Part shown: positions 9,794 through 18,121 of the stretch, one piece after another
Layout of the letters: every line of letters begins with the position of its first letter
Numbering within the stretch: the first letter of the stretch is position 1
Assembly (NCBI GenBank): GCA_041690355.1
Contig: JAWLHK010000005.1
Coordinates: 1 to 64,000, forward strand
Reading direction: 5' to 3'
Origin: JAWLHK01 sp041690355 [NCBI: bacterium]
GTDB lineage: Bacteria > J088 > JAWLBW01
Length of the DNA: 64,000 nt
The notes under the pieces: model-generated
Seen by the model: the letters and a program-made list of their open reading frames with translations, nothing else
The model's database searches: none
Told to the model about the DNA's origin: nothing
Made by a program: the position numbers and the translations under genes

Positions 9794-12112
9794 ATGCGTC
9801 GGTTCGTCGCGCTACTGCTTCACCGCCGGAACGTCGTGCTCGGCGTTCTCATCCTGATCACGCTCGGCTTCGGCGCCGTGCTCCCCCGCGCCATCATCGC
9901 GACCAATTTCGCGGAACTCTTCTTCTCGCGCGACGAGGCCTTCGACCGCTACCTCGAGCGGATGCACGCGATGACGAACGACCACGGGCTCATCGTCGGC
10001 GTCGAAGAGCCGGAACCGTTCTCCCCCGCCGCCCTCGACCGCCTCTCGCGCGCCGCCACGACCATCGAAGACCTGGCCGAAGTGCGCAACGTCATGAGCC
10101 TGCTCGACGCCGGCCGGATCATCGATGACGAAGACGAGGGCCTCCTCTTCCCCAAGTACGCCGACGAGGCGCGCGAACATCCCGAACGCGCCGGCGAGAT
10201 CCTGCAGCGCGTGATGGCCGACCCCGTCTGGTCACGCATGGTCATCTCCGAAGACGGCCGGCATACCGCCATGGTCATCGAGGCCGTTCCCGACGAGAAG
10301 CGGCAGGCCGAAGCGGAACAGGAGCTGGTGGCCCGCATCTACGAGCTGCTCGAGGCGGCCGGCTACGACCGCGATCAGGTGCACATGGGCGGGACCTCGG
10401 CGGTGACCGCCGAAATGTTCCACCAGATTCATCGTAATCTTACGATGATTTTTCCGGTCGTGGTCCTGGCCCTGTTCCTCGTCGGCTACCTGATGTTCCG
10501 CCAGCTCTGGCCGGTGCTCGTGACCCTGCTCGTGGCCTTCATCGCCGTCATCTGGACGTCGGGGTTCGCGCTGCTGCTCGATCCGAAGGTCAACCTGTTT
10601 CTCTCGGTCGTGCCGGTCATCATCCTCGTCATCAGCTTCTCCGACGTCATCCACCTCTGCAGCGCCTACCTGCTCGAGCTGGGGACCGGAAAGGAGAAAC
10701 ACGAAGCAATACTCGCCACGGGGGCCGACGTGGGTGCGGCCTGCTTCTTCACGTCCGCAACGACGTTCATCGGCTTCACGGCGCTTGCCTTCGTCCCCTC
10801 GCCGGTCATGCGCCAGTTCGGCCTCGTGCTCGGCTTCGGCGTCGGCGCGACCCTGCTCATCGCGCTGACCCTGGTGCCGGTGATCTTCGACCTGATGCGC
10901 ACCCCGCCGGCGCCCCCCCGCGCGACGACGAACCGGAAAGACCTACTGTCGCGGCTGCTCGACGTGTCGGAGCGCATTTCCATCGAGCGCCCCCGGGCCG
11001 TCGTCGCCGTTTCGCTGCTGATCGTCGCGGCCTCGGCCTTCGGCCTGAGCCGGCTCTCCATCGACGCGTCGCTGCTCGAACGCCTGTCGCCGCAGAACCG
11101 CGTGCGCCAGGACGCGCGCTACCTGGCCGAAAACTTCGCCGGCACGAGCACCCTGAGCGTCTTTCTGGAGAGCACCGACGACGGAGATCTGCTCGATGCC
11201 GACCGCTTTGCCGCCATTGCGGCGCTCGAAGCGAAAATCGCCGTCCTGCCCCAGGTAACCCAGGTCATGTCGCTGCTGGACCTGATCCGCATGATGCATG
11301 TGGAAATGCGCGAACCGGGGGACACGACAGCGCTTCCGCAGACCCGGCCGCAGCTCTTCGACTATATCCTGCTGCTCGAGCTGGCCGATGGGGAGGCCCT
11401 GCAGCGCAGCCTGTCGCCGAACCGGCGCACGATGCAGTTCGTGCTGCGCCTGAACACGAGCAGCTTCCGCGAATCGTTCGCGCTGGGGGAAGAAATCCGG
11501 CGGATCGGCAGCGAAACCATGGGCGCGGGGGTTGCCGTGGAGTCGGGCGGCCTGCTCTTCTTCTTCGGGCGCTGGCTCGACGAGCTGGTCGAGGGGCAGA
11601 AGAACGGCCTGCTGTTTTCCATCCTCACGATCACGCTCATGATGATCATCGGTCTGAAGTCGCTGCGAACGGGCCTGTGGTCCATGGCGCCGAACATGCT
11701 GCCGCTGCTCGTGCTCGGCGGGGTGCTGGGCGCCCTCTGGGACAAGGCGGATTCGGACAGCCTCGTGGTCGCCATGATCGCCATCGGCATCGGCGTCGAC
11801 GATACGATTCATTTCCTCATGCGCTACCGCATTGAGAGCGAGCGGTGGCGCGACAGCGCAATTGCCATCCGCGAGACCTTCCACTTCGCGGGGCGCGCGA
11901 TCGTCATCACGTCGGTCATTCTGGTGATCGGGTTTCTTCCGCTCAACATCAGCGACTACGCCACCTTCATTCTGTTGGGAACGCTGCTGCCCATGACGCT
12001 CGTCGTGGCCCTGCTGGCGAACCTCTTTGTGGTTCCGGCGCTGGCGCGGCTGGGGTGGATCCGGTACCGCTTTCCGCAGGAGAAACCGGCGGAGAGGGAA
12101 CTGCAAGTCTGA
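9794..12112 (+). CDS. RND-superfamily exporter, MMPL/HAE3 type
   Basis: The 772-aa product starts at ATG 9794 with GGAGG nine bases upstream. It has two homologous halves, each with one N-terminal helix, a periplasmic loop and a block of about five helices. GGTSAVTAEMF precedes the first membrane block and GIGVDDTIHFLMRYR lies in the second, the latter carrying the charged pair typical of RND proton pathways. MMPL/HAE3 proteins move lipids, hopanoids or other hydrophobic molecules across the envelope without a dedicated adaptor. No partner gene is adjacent. A TACAAT box at 9772-9777 may be its -10 element. Confidence 0.88.
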   Translation: MRRFVALLLHRRNVVLGVLILITLGFGAVLPRAIIATNFAELFFSRDEAFDRYLERMHAMTNDHGLIVGVEEPEPFSPAALDRLSRAATTIEDLAEVRNVMSLLDAGRIIDDEDEGLLFPKYADEAREHPERAGEILQRVMADPVWSRMVISEDGRHTAMVIEAVPDEKRQAEAEQELVARIYELLEAAGYDRDQVHMGGTSAVTAEMFHQIHRNLTMIFPVVVLALFLVGYLMFRQLWPVLVTLLVAFIAVIWTSGFALLLDPKVNLFLSVVPVIILVISFSDVIHLCSAYLLELGTGKEKHEAILATGADVGAACFFTSATTFIGFTALAFVPSPVMRQFGLVLGFGVGATLLIALTLVPVIFDLMRTPPAPPRATTNRKDLLSRLLDVSERISIERPRAVVAVSLLIVAASAFGLSRLSIDASLLERLSPQNRVRQDARYLAENFAGTSTLSVFLESTDDGDLLDADRFAAIAALEAKIAVLPQVTQVMSLLDLIRMMHVEMREPGDTTALPQTRPQLFDYILLLELADGEALQRSLSPNRRTMQFVLRLNTSSFRESFALGEEIRRIGSETMGAGVAVESGGLLFFFGRWLDELVEGQKNGLLFSILTITLMMIIGLKSLRTGLWSMAPNMLPLLVLGGVLGALWDKADSDSLVVAMIAIGIGVDDTIHFLMRYRIESERWRDSAIAIRETFHFAGRAIVITSVILVIGFLPLNISDYATFILLGTLLPMTLVVALLANLFVVPALARLGWIRYRFPQEKPAERELQV

Positions 12113-12114
12113 AG

Positions 12115-12164
12115 GACGTCAGACGTCGGCAGACAAGGACGATGCTGCGACCCCGCCGGGGTCG
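12115..12164. terminator. Heptamer remnant and hairpin after the RND gene
   Basis: Two GACGTC-type heptamers (12115-12128) are followed by a 7-bp stem CGACCCC/GGGGTCG (12148-12154 and 12158-12164) with a 3-nt loop. No T-run follows, so termination is only suggested. Confidence 0.4.
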
Positions 12165-12213
12165 GAGTGCTGTGCCTCGCTGGGGCCGAGCAGCTTCAAG
12201 ATGGCGTTGCAGG

Positions 12214-12708
12214 TTACCGGAATGCCGCTGCCAGGGTGGCGATGGGGAGAAACAGCTTGAGCGGTTCGTCCTGGAGAGGAATGAAGCCGTACCGGCGATA
12301 GAACGCCTGTGCCCGCTCGTTCTTCGCGTCGACGAATACGCCCACCAGCCCTACGCTCGAGGCCACCTGGACCGTTCGGCGAAGCGCGAAGGTTAGGAGC
12401 AGTTCCCCAAGGCCATTCCGCTGCCGGTCGGCTGAAACCGCCAGCCGGGCAAGGCGCGCCACGGGAAGGCGGCGGGGGAGCCGTCTCGCAACCCTCGGCG
12501 GAACGGCTGCCGCCTCGACCTCTCCCACGGCCAGCGTTACGAAACCGAGGATTTTTCCGGGTGATTCCGGTTCAACGAGAACGAACGTCCTCGAGATCCC
12601 CTTCTCGCCATGCTGGCGGGCGGCGCGCCGGAGGTATTCGTTGAGTTCCGGCGCCCCGCAGTCAAACGCCTCGCGTTCGTGGGCGTCCGTCAGGAGCTCA
12701 ATCCGCAT
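12214..12708 (-). CDS. GNAT acetyltransferase toxin (TacT/AtaT-like)
   Basis: This 164-aa protein has a GNAT fold, with the acetyl-CoA loop around RQRNGLGELLL and the conserved end AQAFYRRYGF. N-terminal DCGAPELNEYLRRAA and VARLARLAV match toxins of the TacT/KacT group, which acetylate charged aminoacyl-tRNA and block translation. It overlaps the upstream DUF1778 antitoxin gene by 11 bp, the classical layout for this type II toxin-antitoxin family. Confidence 0.88.
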   Translation of the reverse strand: MRIELLTDAHEREAFDCGAPELNEYLRRAARQHGEKGISRTFVLVEPESPGKILGFVTLAVGEVEAAAVPPRVARRLPRRLPVARLARLAVSADRQRNGLGELLLTFALRRTVQVASSVGLVGVFVDAKNERAQAFYRRYGFIPLQDEPLKLFLPIATLAAAFR

Positions 12709-12988
12709 CGTCTGGCAGCGTCCGGGTCAGGCGCTGGGCGGCCCTGCGCAAGGCGCGCGACGGTTTCGGCGGACGCTCGAGCGCGCCGAGAAACGTTTCC
12801 GCGTCCCGGGACGAGAGGGAGATGATCTGTTCCTCCCGAATCAGCTCCTGGGCTCGCTCCAGTGCAGACTGGACGAGAAACTGGTTCACGGTCGCCCCGG
12901 TCAGATCGGCGGCCCGTTCAATCGTGCGGCGGACGTCTGCGGTCACCCGCGCCGTAACGCGATGGTTTTTCGATGAGGTGCCTGCCAT
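12698..12988 (-). CDS. DUF1778 ribbon-helix-helix antitoxin (TacA-like)
   Basis: This 96-aa protein has the N-terminal RHH segment RVTARVTADVRRTIERAAD and the DUF1778 hallmark GATVNQFLVQSALERAQ. The C-terminal tail is charged and would wrap the GNAT toxin. It is the first gene of a toxin-antitoxin operon, and the pair should autorepress through the palindrome just upstream. GGAGAG precedes the start ATG. Confidence 0.9.
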   Translation of the reverse strand: MAGTSSKNHRVTARVTADVRRTIERAADLTGATVNQFLVQSALERAQELIREEQIISLSSRDAETFLGALERPPKPSRALRRAAQRLTRTLPDDAD

Positions 12989-13009
12989 GATGCTCTCCGG
13001 ATGAGCATC

Positions 13010-13038
13010 AGTATATCATGGTGACATTTTGGCACCAT
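13010..13038 (-). promoter_or_regulatory. Toxin-antitoxin promoter and operator palindrome
   Basis: On the minus strand a -10-like TATACT lies at 13015-13010. It is abutted by an inverted repeat ATGGTG (13018-13023) and CACCAT (13033-13038). Its position over the promoter fits RHH autorepression by the antitoxin. Confidence 0.55.
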
Positions 13039-13452
13039 TACCCTGAGTGGCCATTTGACCTTCCCCGGACGCTGCTCTAGGATATGGGATTCATGTACCG
13101 GAGGGCTGGATGTTGTTGCTCCCCCGGCGCATGCTGGCGAACTCACCGCTGGGGAAACTGGCGCACGAATGCGAGAAGCTCTCGGCGCTTGCGCCCAGCC
13201 TTCGCGATCAGGGTTCTTTCCAAGCGCCAAGCGCTGAGCACTAAGCGCCAAACAACAACGTGGCGTTCCTTGTACTTGCCGGAAAATTCGTCACTCGTAA
13301 CTCGTAACTCGAAGAAAGCGCCAAGCGCCAAGCACTAAGCACCGACCAACAAGAACGTGGCGCTCTTTGCCCTTGCCGGAAAATTCGTCACTCGTCACTC
13401 GTAACTCGTCACTTGTTTCAAATCGTCAATCGTAAATAGTCATTCGTAAATT
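13039..13452. other. Spacer of about 410 bp dominated by tandem repeats
   Basis: No gene is supported between the antitoxin promoter and the Rieske gene. From 13220 to the start codon at 13453 the sequence is almost entirely heptamer arrays and a ~97-bp tandem duplication. The 13039-13219 part holds nothing I recognise. Confidence 0.6.
13220..13448. repeat. Two ~97-bp units of heptamers around a conserved core, plus a long heptamer tail
   Basis: Each unit begins with CCAAGCG/CTAAGCA heptamers (13220-13247; 13321-13341). It then has a core with CAACAA, ACGTGGCG and CTTGCCGGAAAATT, followed by CGTCACT/CGTAACT heptamers (13289-13309; 13386-13413). After the second unit the 7-nt phase continues through TGTTTCA, AATCGTC, AATCGTA, AATAGTC, ATTCGTA to 13448, five bases before the Rieske start codon. 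Confidence 0.85.
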
Positions 13453-14496
13453 ATGTACAGTTCCCACCTCTCCCCCTACCCGACCGGCTGGTACGCCATC
13501 GGGTTCACCGACGAACTGCCTGCAGGCACCGTGTTGACGCGGCAGATCGCCGGACGCGAAGTCGTCCTCTTCCGCACGCAGAGCGGCGAGGCGGCCGCGC
13601 TCGACCCCTACTGCACCCACCTCGGCGCGCACCTGGGCCACGGGGGCGAAGTCGTGGGCGACACGATCCGCTGCCCCTTCCACGGCTTCTGCTTCGATAC
13701 CCAGGGGGTCTGCACGAAAACCGGTTACGACACGAAGCCGCCCGCGAAGGCGCGCATCCAGCGCTGGCGCCTGCAGGAGAAGAACGGAATCCTTTTCCTC
13801 TTCTTCTCCGCCGACGGGGCAGAACCCACCTTCGAGATTCCGCTTGCCGACGACGCCGCGTGGACGCCCGTGCGCCACCGCGAGCTCCGACTGCGCGGAC
13901 ACGTGCAGGAGATCGCCGAAAACAGCGTCGACATCGGCCACCTGACGTGGATTCACAAGTATGAAGACGTGCGCACCCTGTCGGAGCTGAAGACCGAGGG
14001 GGCCTACCTGAACGCGCGCTACGGCATGACGCGCCCGCGGAAGACGTTCGGAAAATCCGCCGGAATTGCGACGGAATTTGAAATCCACCAGTACGGCCTC
14101 GGATATGCGCGGGTCGAGGTGACGGTGACGAGCCTGGGCATCCACACGCGGCAGTTCGTGCTGGCCTCGCCGCTGAACGAGAACGAGATCATGCTGCGGC
14201 TCGCCATGTCGGTGAAGCGGATCGAGAAGCCGTCGACGGTGCACCCGCTGCTCGCCCTCGCGCCCAAGGGGTGGGTGACGAACCTGGTGGCCGATCAGGG
14301 GATCAAGGAGTTCGAGGCCGACGTGCGCCAGGATCTGCCCATCTGGCAGAACAAGATCTACGTGACGCCCCCGGCGCTGGCGGCCGGCGACGGACCTGTG
14401 GGCGCCTATCGGAAATGGGCAAAGCAGTTTTATGCCGTTCCGCAAGTCCCGCTGTCTTCCCCAGCGGGGGAACCCGAAGAACCGGCGCTCGGGTAG
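13453..14496 (+). CDS. Rieske non-haem iron oxygenase (KshA/cholesterol-desaturase-like)
   Basis: This 347-aa protein has an N-terminal Rieske [2Fe-2S] domain with CTHLGAH and CPFHGF supplying the two Cys and two His ligands. The C-terminal catalytic domain has NSVDIGHLTWIH, the mononuclear iron motif with two His and the bridging Asp. Such oxygenases hydroxylate or desaturate rings, including sterols and other lipids, using a separate reductase; none is adjacent. The last residues (about SSPAGEPEE) are encoded by a hairpin repeat. It lies between two toxin-antitoxin modules and directly after a heptamer array, with no clear ribosome-binding site. Confidence 0.88.
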   Translation: MYSSHLSPYPTGWYAIGFTDELPAGTVLTRQIAGREVVLFRTQSGEAAALDPYCTHLGAHLGHGGEVVGDTIRCPFHGFCFDTQGVCTKTGYDTKPPAKARIQRWRLQEKNGILFLFFSADGAEPTFEIPLADDAAWTPVRHRELRLRGHVQEIAENSVDIGHLTWIHKYEDVRTLSELKTEGAYLNARYGMTRPRKTFGKSAGIATEFEIHQYGLGYARVEVTVTSLGIHTRQFVLASPLNENEIMLRLAMSVKRIEKPSTVHPLLALAPKGWVTNLVADQGIKEFEADVRQDLPIWQNKIYVTPPALAAGDGPVGAYRKWAKQFYAVPQVPLSSPAGEPEEPALG

Positions 14497-14538
14497 AGAA
14501 AGACAGGCCCCTTCGTCCTCCGAAGGGGACCCTGACCA
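14448..14538. repeat. Two hairpin repeats at the 3' end of the Rieske gene
   Basis: The first repeat, CGCTGTCTTCCCCAGCGGGG with GAACCCGAAG following (about 14450-14480), lies inside the coding sequence. The second, CCCCTTCG-TCCTC-CGAAGGGG (14508-14528), lies after the stop and is followed by ACCC. Both resemble the CCCCTGTCGTCCCC/GGGGACCC family at 25550, 41279 and 57190. The second may also act as a terminator. Confidence 0.6.
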
Positions 14539-14550
14539 GGCGAACCAAAT

Positions 14551-14958
14551 TCACTCGTCCGTCTTAGTGTGGCGCGAAAGGAATTGTGCCGGCGTCAGGG
14601 CGTCGATCGGCGAATTCCGATAATCGCGAACGTTGCGGGTTACGATAGACCGTGCACCGAACGCAACGGCCGCGCCAACCTGCAGCGAATCCTCGAAATC
14701 ACGCATCGGCAAACGAAGCGCAAGCCGGGCATGCTCAGTCACCGCGGGCGCAATGGCGACGAAGGTGAGAAGATCCTCCAGAAACGGGCGCACATCCTGC
14801 CGCAGGAGATAGGCCGTGTTTGAGAGGGTGTGCCAGGCGATCGCCGCAAATCCGGGACTGTTCTGCGCCCACCGCAGCACCCCGGCGCTCGGCTCGAGAT
14901 GCTCGCGCCGTCCGAGTGCTACATCGAGTATGACGTCGGTATCCAGGAGAATCTTCAA
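14551..14958 (-). CDS. PIN-domain toxin (VapC-like ribonuclease)
   Basis: This 135-aa protein has a PIN fold: DTDVILD near the N-terminus gives the first acidic residue, RDFEDSLQV the central ones and TRNVRDY the last Asp. VapC-type toxins cleave tRNA or rRNA with Mg2+. It follows an RHH-type small protein by 7 bp, the usual antitoxin-first order. Confidence 0.87.
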   Translation of the reverse strand: MKILLDTDVILDVALGRREHLEPSAGVLRWAQNSPGFAAIAWHTLSNTAYLLRQDVRPFLEDLLTFVAIAPAVTEHARLALRLPMRDFEDSLQVGAAVAFGARSIVTRNVRDYRNSPIDALTPAQFLSRHTKTDE

Positions 14959-14965
14959 CGAGCGC

Positions 14966-15193
14966 TCAGAGACCGTATTTCTTCTTCAGCGCTTCGAGGC
15001 GGGCGTCGCCGGGCCGCTCAGCCACCGAAAACCGGCCTTCCCATCGGGTAACGAAGTCTTCTTCGTCATGTAACGCGACGCTCTCCAGCAGCTCTTCCAC
15101 AAAGGCCGAGAGGTTCGTCTCCCTTGCACGGGCGAGTTTCCGCGCCCGGCTGAGGACCTCGGGCCGCAGAGAAAGACTGACGCGCTCCTTCAT
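14966..15193 (-). CDS. Small RHH-like antitoxin partner (DUF6364-like)
   Basis: The chosen start ATG at 15193 gives 75 aa beginning MKERVSLSLRPEV, with an RHH-like strand and helix and the antitoxin-type stretch ETNLSAFVEELLE. A longer start at 15238 would run back across the putative promoter. No Shine-Dalgarno is seen; TAAAAT lies seven bases upstream of the ATG, so the mRNA may be leaderless. It is paired with the PIN toxin downstream and should neutralise it and repress the operon. Confidence 0.78.
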   Translation of the reverse strand: MKERVSLSLRPEVLSRARKLARARETNLSAFVEELLESVALHDEEDFVTRWEGRFSVAERPGDARLEALKKKYGL

Positions 15194-15280
15194 GCGTATT
15201 ATTTTACCACAATCGTAATACCCTTGCCGGAAGGCCAATCATCACCTCAGCCCGGCCGTACGACTATCGTGCCCCCACAC

Positions 15281-15317
15281 AAAAAAACGCCGCCCCGGGA
15301 AACTCCCGGAGCGGCGC
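15281..15317 (-). terminator. Rho-independent terminator of metK
   Basis: On the minus strand a long GC stem (GCCGCTCCGGGA pairing with TCCCGGGGCGGC) with a short GTT loop is followed by seven Ts (15287-15281). It lies 22 bp after the metK stop. Confidence 0.9.
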
Positions 15318-15338
15318 AGGAAAACGGTTCCCGTGGGG

Positions 15339-16517
15339 TCAGCGGGCGACGGTGATCCCCGCGTCGGCGGCGAGGGCCTCGGCCTTATTGGTGCGCTCCC
15401 ACGTGAAGAAGCCGCCCTCTTCGGGCTTGCGGCCGAAGTGGCCGTAAGCGGCCGACGGCTGGTAAATCGGCTTGAGCAGATCGAGCGTGCTGATGATGGC
15501 CGCCGGCTTCATCTCGAAGTGCTTGCGGACCAGATCCTCGATCTTGTCCGGGTCGATCTTCTCGGTGCCGAAGGTGTTCACGTGCACCGAAACCGGCTCG
15601 GCCACGCCGATGGCATAGGCGAGCTGAACCTCGCAGCGATCGGCAAGGCCGGCCGCGACGATGTTCTTGGCCACGTAGCGGGCCATGTAGGCGGCGCTGC
15701 GGTCGACCTTGCTCGGATCCTTGCCCGAGAAGGCGCCGCCGCCGTGACGGCCCGCGCCGCCGTAGGTGTCGACGATGATCTTGCGGCCGGTCAGGCCGCA
15801 GTCGCCGTGGGGACCGCCCACGATGAACTGTCCGGTCGGGTTGATGAAGTAGCGGGTCGTCGCCAGCAGGTCGGCCGGGATGACCTTCTTGATCACCTCT
15901 TCGATGACCGCCTCGCGAATCTGCGCCTGGGTCATCTCGGGCGTGTGCTGCGTCGAGATCACGACGGCATCCACGTGCTGCGGCTTGCCTTCCTGTTCGT
16001 ACCGGACGGTGACCTGGCTCTTGCCGTCGGGGCGCAGCCAGGGGAGCGTGCCGTTCTTGCGCACTTCGGCCAGCCGCTTGGTAAGCCGGTGCGCGAACAT
16101 GATGGGCATCGGCATGAGCTCGTCGGTCTCGTTGCAGGCGAAGCCGAACATGAGCCCCTGGTCGCCGGCCCCTTGTTCCTTCTGGGCTGACGAATCGACG
16201 CCCATGGCGATGTCGGGGCTCTGCTTGTTGACGACATTGAGCACGCCGCAGCTGCGGTAGTCAAAGCCTGTCGACGGATCGTCGTAGCCGATGTCCTTGA
16301 CGGCATCACGCGCGATCTGGACGTAATCCAGCTGCGCCGAAGTCGTGATCTCGCCCGCAACCATGACCAGTCCGGTGGTCACCAGGGTCTCGCACGCGAC
16401 CCGGCCCTTCGGGTCCTGGGCAAAAACGGCATCGAGCACCGCATCGGAAATGCGATCGGCGACTTTGTCGGGGTGGCCTTCGGTGACGCTTTCGGACGTA
16501 AACAGAAATGGACGCAT
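15339..16517 (-). CDS. metK: S-adenosylmethionine synthase
   Basis: This 392-aa enzyme makes S-adenosylmethionine from ATP and methionine in the cytoplasm. Diagnostic motifs are [12 protein letters not shown] at the N-terminus, [16 protein letters not shown] (methionine-loop region) and [16 protein letters not shown] (phosphate-binding loop). The length is normal. It has its own sigma-70-type promoter and a strong terminator, so it is a single-gene unit. I saw no convincing SAM riboswitch in the 44-nt leader. Confidence 0.98.
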   Translation of the reverse strand: MRPFLFTSESVTEGHPDKVADRISDAVLDAVFAQDPKGRVACETLVTTGLVMVAGEITTSAQLDYVQIARDAVKDIGYDDPSTGFDYRSCGVLNVVNKQSPDIAMGVDSSAQKEQGAGDQGLMFGFACNETDELMPMPIMFAHRLTKRLAEVRKNGTLPWLRPDGKSQVTVRYEQEGKPQHVDAVVISTQHTPEMTQAQIREAVIEEVIKKVIPADLLATTRYFINPTGQFIVGGPHGDCGLTGRKIIVDTYGGAGRHGGGAFSGKDPSKVDRSAAYMARYVAKNIVAAGLADRCEVQLAYAIGVAEPVSVHVNTFGTEKIDPDKIEDLVRKHFEMKPAAIISTLDLLKPIYQPSAAYGHFGRKPEEGGFFTWERTNKAEALAADAGITVAR

Positions 16518-16567
16518 GAATTCTCAGCCTTTCAAGGGTCCGCGATCGGCGCGAACCGGAATCAGAT

Positions 16568-16597
16568 ATTTTAGCGGCCCCGGCCCAACGGGGTCAA
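16568..16597 (-). promoter_or_regulatory. Sigma-70-like promoter of metK
   Basis: Minus-strand TTGACC (16597-16592) is separated by 18 bp from TAAAAT (16573-16568). The expected start site near 16561 gives a leader of about 44 nt to the metK ATG. Confidence 0.65.
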
Positions 16598-16618
16598 CGC
16601 TTGTCACCGGGCGCCCGC

Positions 16619-17197
16619 TCACCAGCGGACGTGATAGGTGCACGAATCGTCACCCTTCTCCCGGCAGGGCGCCCCATCGTCATGCTCGACCGTGGGCGCA
16701 GTGGCGAACCGCTCGGCCATGGCCGTCACGATCCCCCGGTCGAAGGCGCAGGGGTAGGAGTTGTGTCCCCGCAGGGTCGCCGAGCGATCGTTCATCTCGA
16801 CGACCTGGTAGTGACCGATTCCCTCTCCCATCGTTCCCGTCGCCGGATCGAAGAGCACTTTGCCGTCGCGGCGGTGGTTCATGTGGAATGCGACGTCGAT
16901 CGAGCCGAGGGCCGCCTGGATCGTCTGAATTTCGGGGGGGAACTCGGCGGATTCGGGGATCTTCTTGCCGATGAGAAACAGGGTCTTGGGACCGACCGCC
17001 TCTTTCAGGGCGCGAAACGTGTCGAGCCACGCCTGCTGCGGATACCAGGCATCGCCCGAGTCTTTGACGTCGGGCAGGCCGTTTTCGGCCAGAAACTTAC
17101 GCGCCGTATTCTGGAAGACGCCCGCCCCCCGAATCACGCTCCAGATGGTCTGTCCGTTGACTTCAATCCCCTCTGCGAAACATTCAAATTGCGCCAT
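16619..17197 (-). CDS. V4R-like conserved cytosolic protein of unknown function
   Basis: The start ATG 17197 with GGAGAG upstream gives 192 aa; an upstream start would add an Arg-rich stretch without support. The C-terminus reads CREKGDDSCTYHVRW, the Cys-Gly-Cys-aromatic pattern of V4R/haem-NO-binding-like small-molecule sensor domains. Conserved blocks are EVNGQTIWSVIRG and NSYPCAFDRGI. No DNA-binding or catalytic motif was recognised. It lies 73 bp after an SDR gene on the same strand; the two may be co-transcribed. A role in ligand sensing or binding is inferred only from the terminal motif. Confidence 0.6.
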   Translation of the reverse strand: MAQFECFAEGIEVNGQTIWSVIRGAGVFQNTARKFLAENGLPDVKDSGDAWYPQQAWLDTFRALKEAVGPKTLFLIGKKIPESAEFPPEIQTIQAALGSIDVAFHMNHRRDGKVLFDPATGTMGEGIGHYQVVEMNDRSATLRGHNSYPCAFDRGIVTAMAERFATAPTVEHDDGAPCREKGDDSCTYHVRW

Positions 17198-17270
17198 GGT
17201 AACTCTCCACTCGGTCGCACGGCGGCGCCGCACGTTTCGGTCGTTCACTCCTGGAAGGCCGAAGCCTTCG

Positions 17271-18035
17271 TCACGCCATCACACCTCCGTCCACCACAAA
17301 GATTCCCCCTGTGATGAACCGCCCCGCATCTGAAGCGAGCAGCAGGGCCGTGCCCGCAATATCCGCCGGCTGCCCCATCACCTGGAGCGCCTGGTCGGAG
17401 TGGGCCACCGTCAGAATGTCTTCGTTCTCCCACAGCGCCCGGGAGAAATCGGTCTTGATGAGCCCCGGGGCGACGGCGTTCACGCGGATGCCCAGGGGAC
17501 CCATCTCGCGCGCCATCTGGCGGGTCATCTGGAATACGGCCGCCTTGGAGACCCCGTAGACCCCGAGCATCGGCCCGGCGTGCAGGCCGCCGATGGAGCC
17601 CAGGTTGATGATGCTGCCGCGCTTCTTCGCCTCCATCTGCTCGGCCGCGTGCTTGCTCATGAGAAAGTAGCCGCGCGTATTCGTCTGCATGGTCTTGTCG
17701 AAGATATCCGCCGTGGCCGTGTGCATCGGCCCGAAATGGGGATTCGTCGCCGCGTTGTTCACGAGGATGTCGACCCCGCCGAGCTGCTCCTTCACGGTGC
17801 GGAAAAAGCTCTCGATCTGATCTTCCCGGCCGATGTGCAGCTGCATGGGGGTGGCCTTGCCCCCCGCCGCCTTGATTTCGTCGGCGGCCGCCTGCAGATC
17901 CTCCAGCTTGCGGCTCGCCAGCACGACGTGGGCGCCGAACTCGGCCAGTCCCGTCGCGATGGCCTTGCCGATGCCGCGCCCGCCGCCGGTCACCACGGCC
18001 ACGCGCCCTTCCAGATTGAACAGCTCTTTCAACAC
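17271..18035 (-). CDS. Short-chain dehydrogenase/reductase
   Basis: I chose GTG 18035, preceded by GAGGAG, giving 254 aa starting at VLKELFNLEG; an alternative GTG at 18053 adds six residues. It has the Rossmann motif TGGGRGIG, NNAA, catalytic Ser in NLGSIGG and YGVSK. These classical SDRs use NAD(P)H to interconvert alcohols and ketones, typically on sugars, steroids or acyl derivatives. The C-terminal FVVDGG is standard. Substrate unknown. Confidence 0.92.
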   Translation of the reverse strand: MLKELFNLEGRVAVVTGGGRGIGKAIATGLAEFGAHVVLASRKLEDLQAAADEIKAAGGKATPMQLHIGREDQIESFFRTVKEQLGGVDILVNNAATNPHFGPMHTATADIFDKTMQTNTRGYFLMSKHAAEQMEAKKRGSIINLGSIGGLHAGPMLGVYGVSKAAVFQMTRQMAREMGPLGIRVNAVAPGLIKTDFSRALWENEDILTVAHSDQALQVMGQPADIAGTALLLASDAGRFITGGIFVVDGGVMA

Positions 18036-18121
18036 GCCGAATCTCCTCGTCACGGTTCCGAAAAGCGGATTGTATCAGGGAGAGTGCCTGAAAGGCGACC
18101 CTCCGGTACAATGGTGGGATC

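Noticed and set aside
13220-13448. CRISPR array
   Set aside because: Only two ~97-bp units, themselves built of heptamers with no unique spacers of constant length, and no cas gene in the window.
16518-16567. SAM riboswitch in the metK leader
   Set aside because: The leader is about 44 nt, and I could not fold it into any known SAM-I, SAM-II or SAM/SAH consensus.
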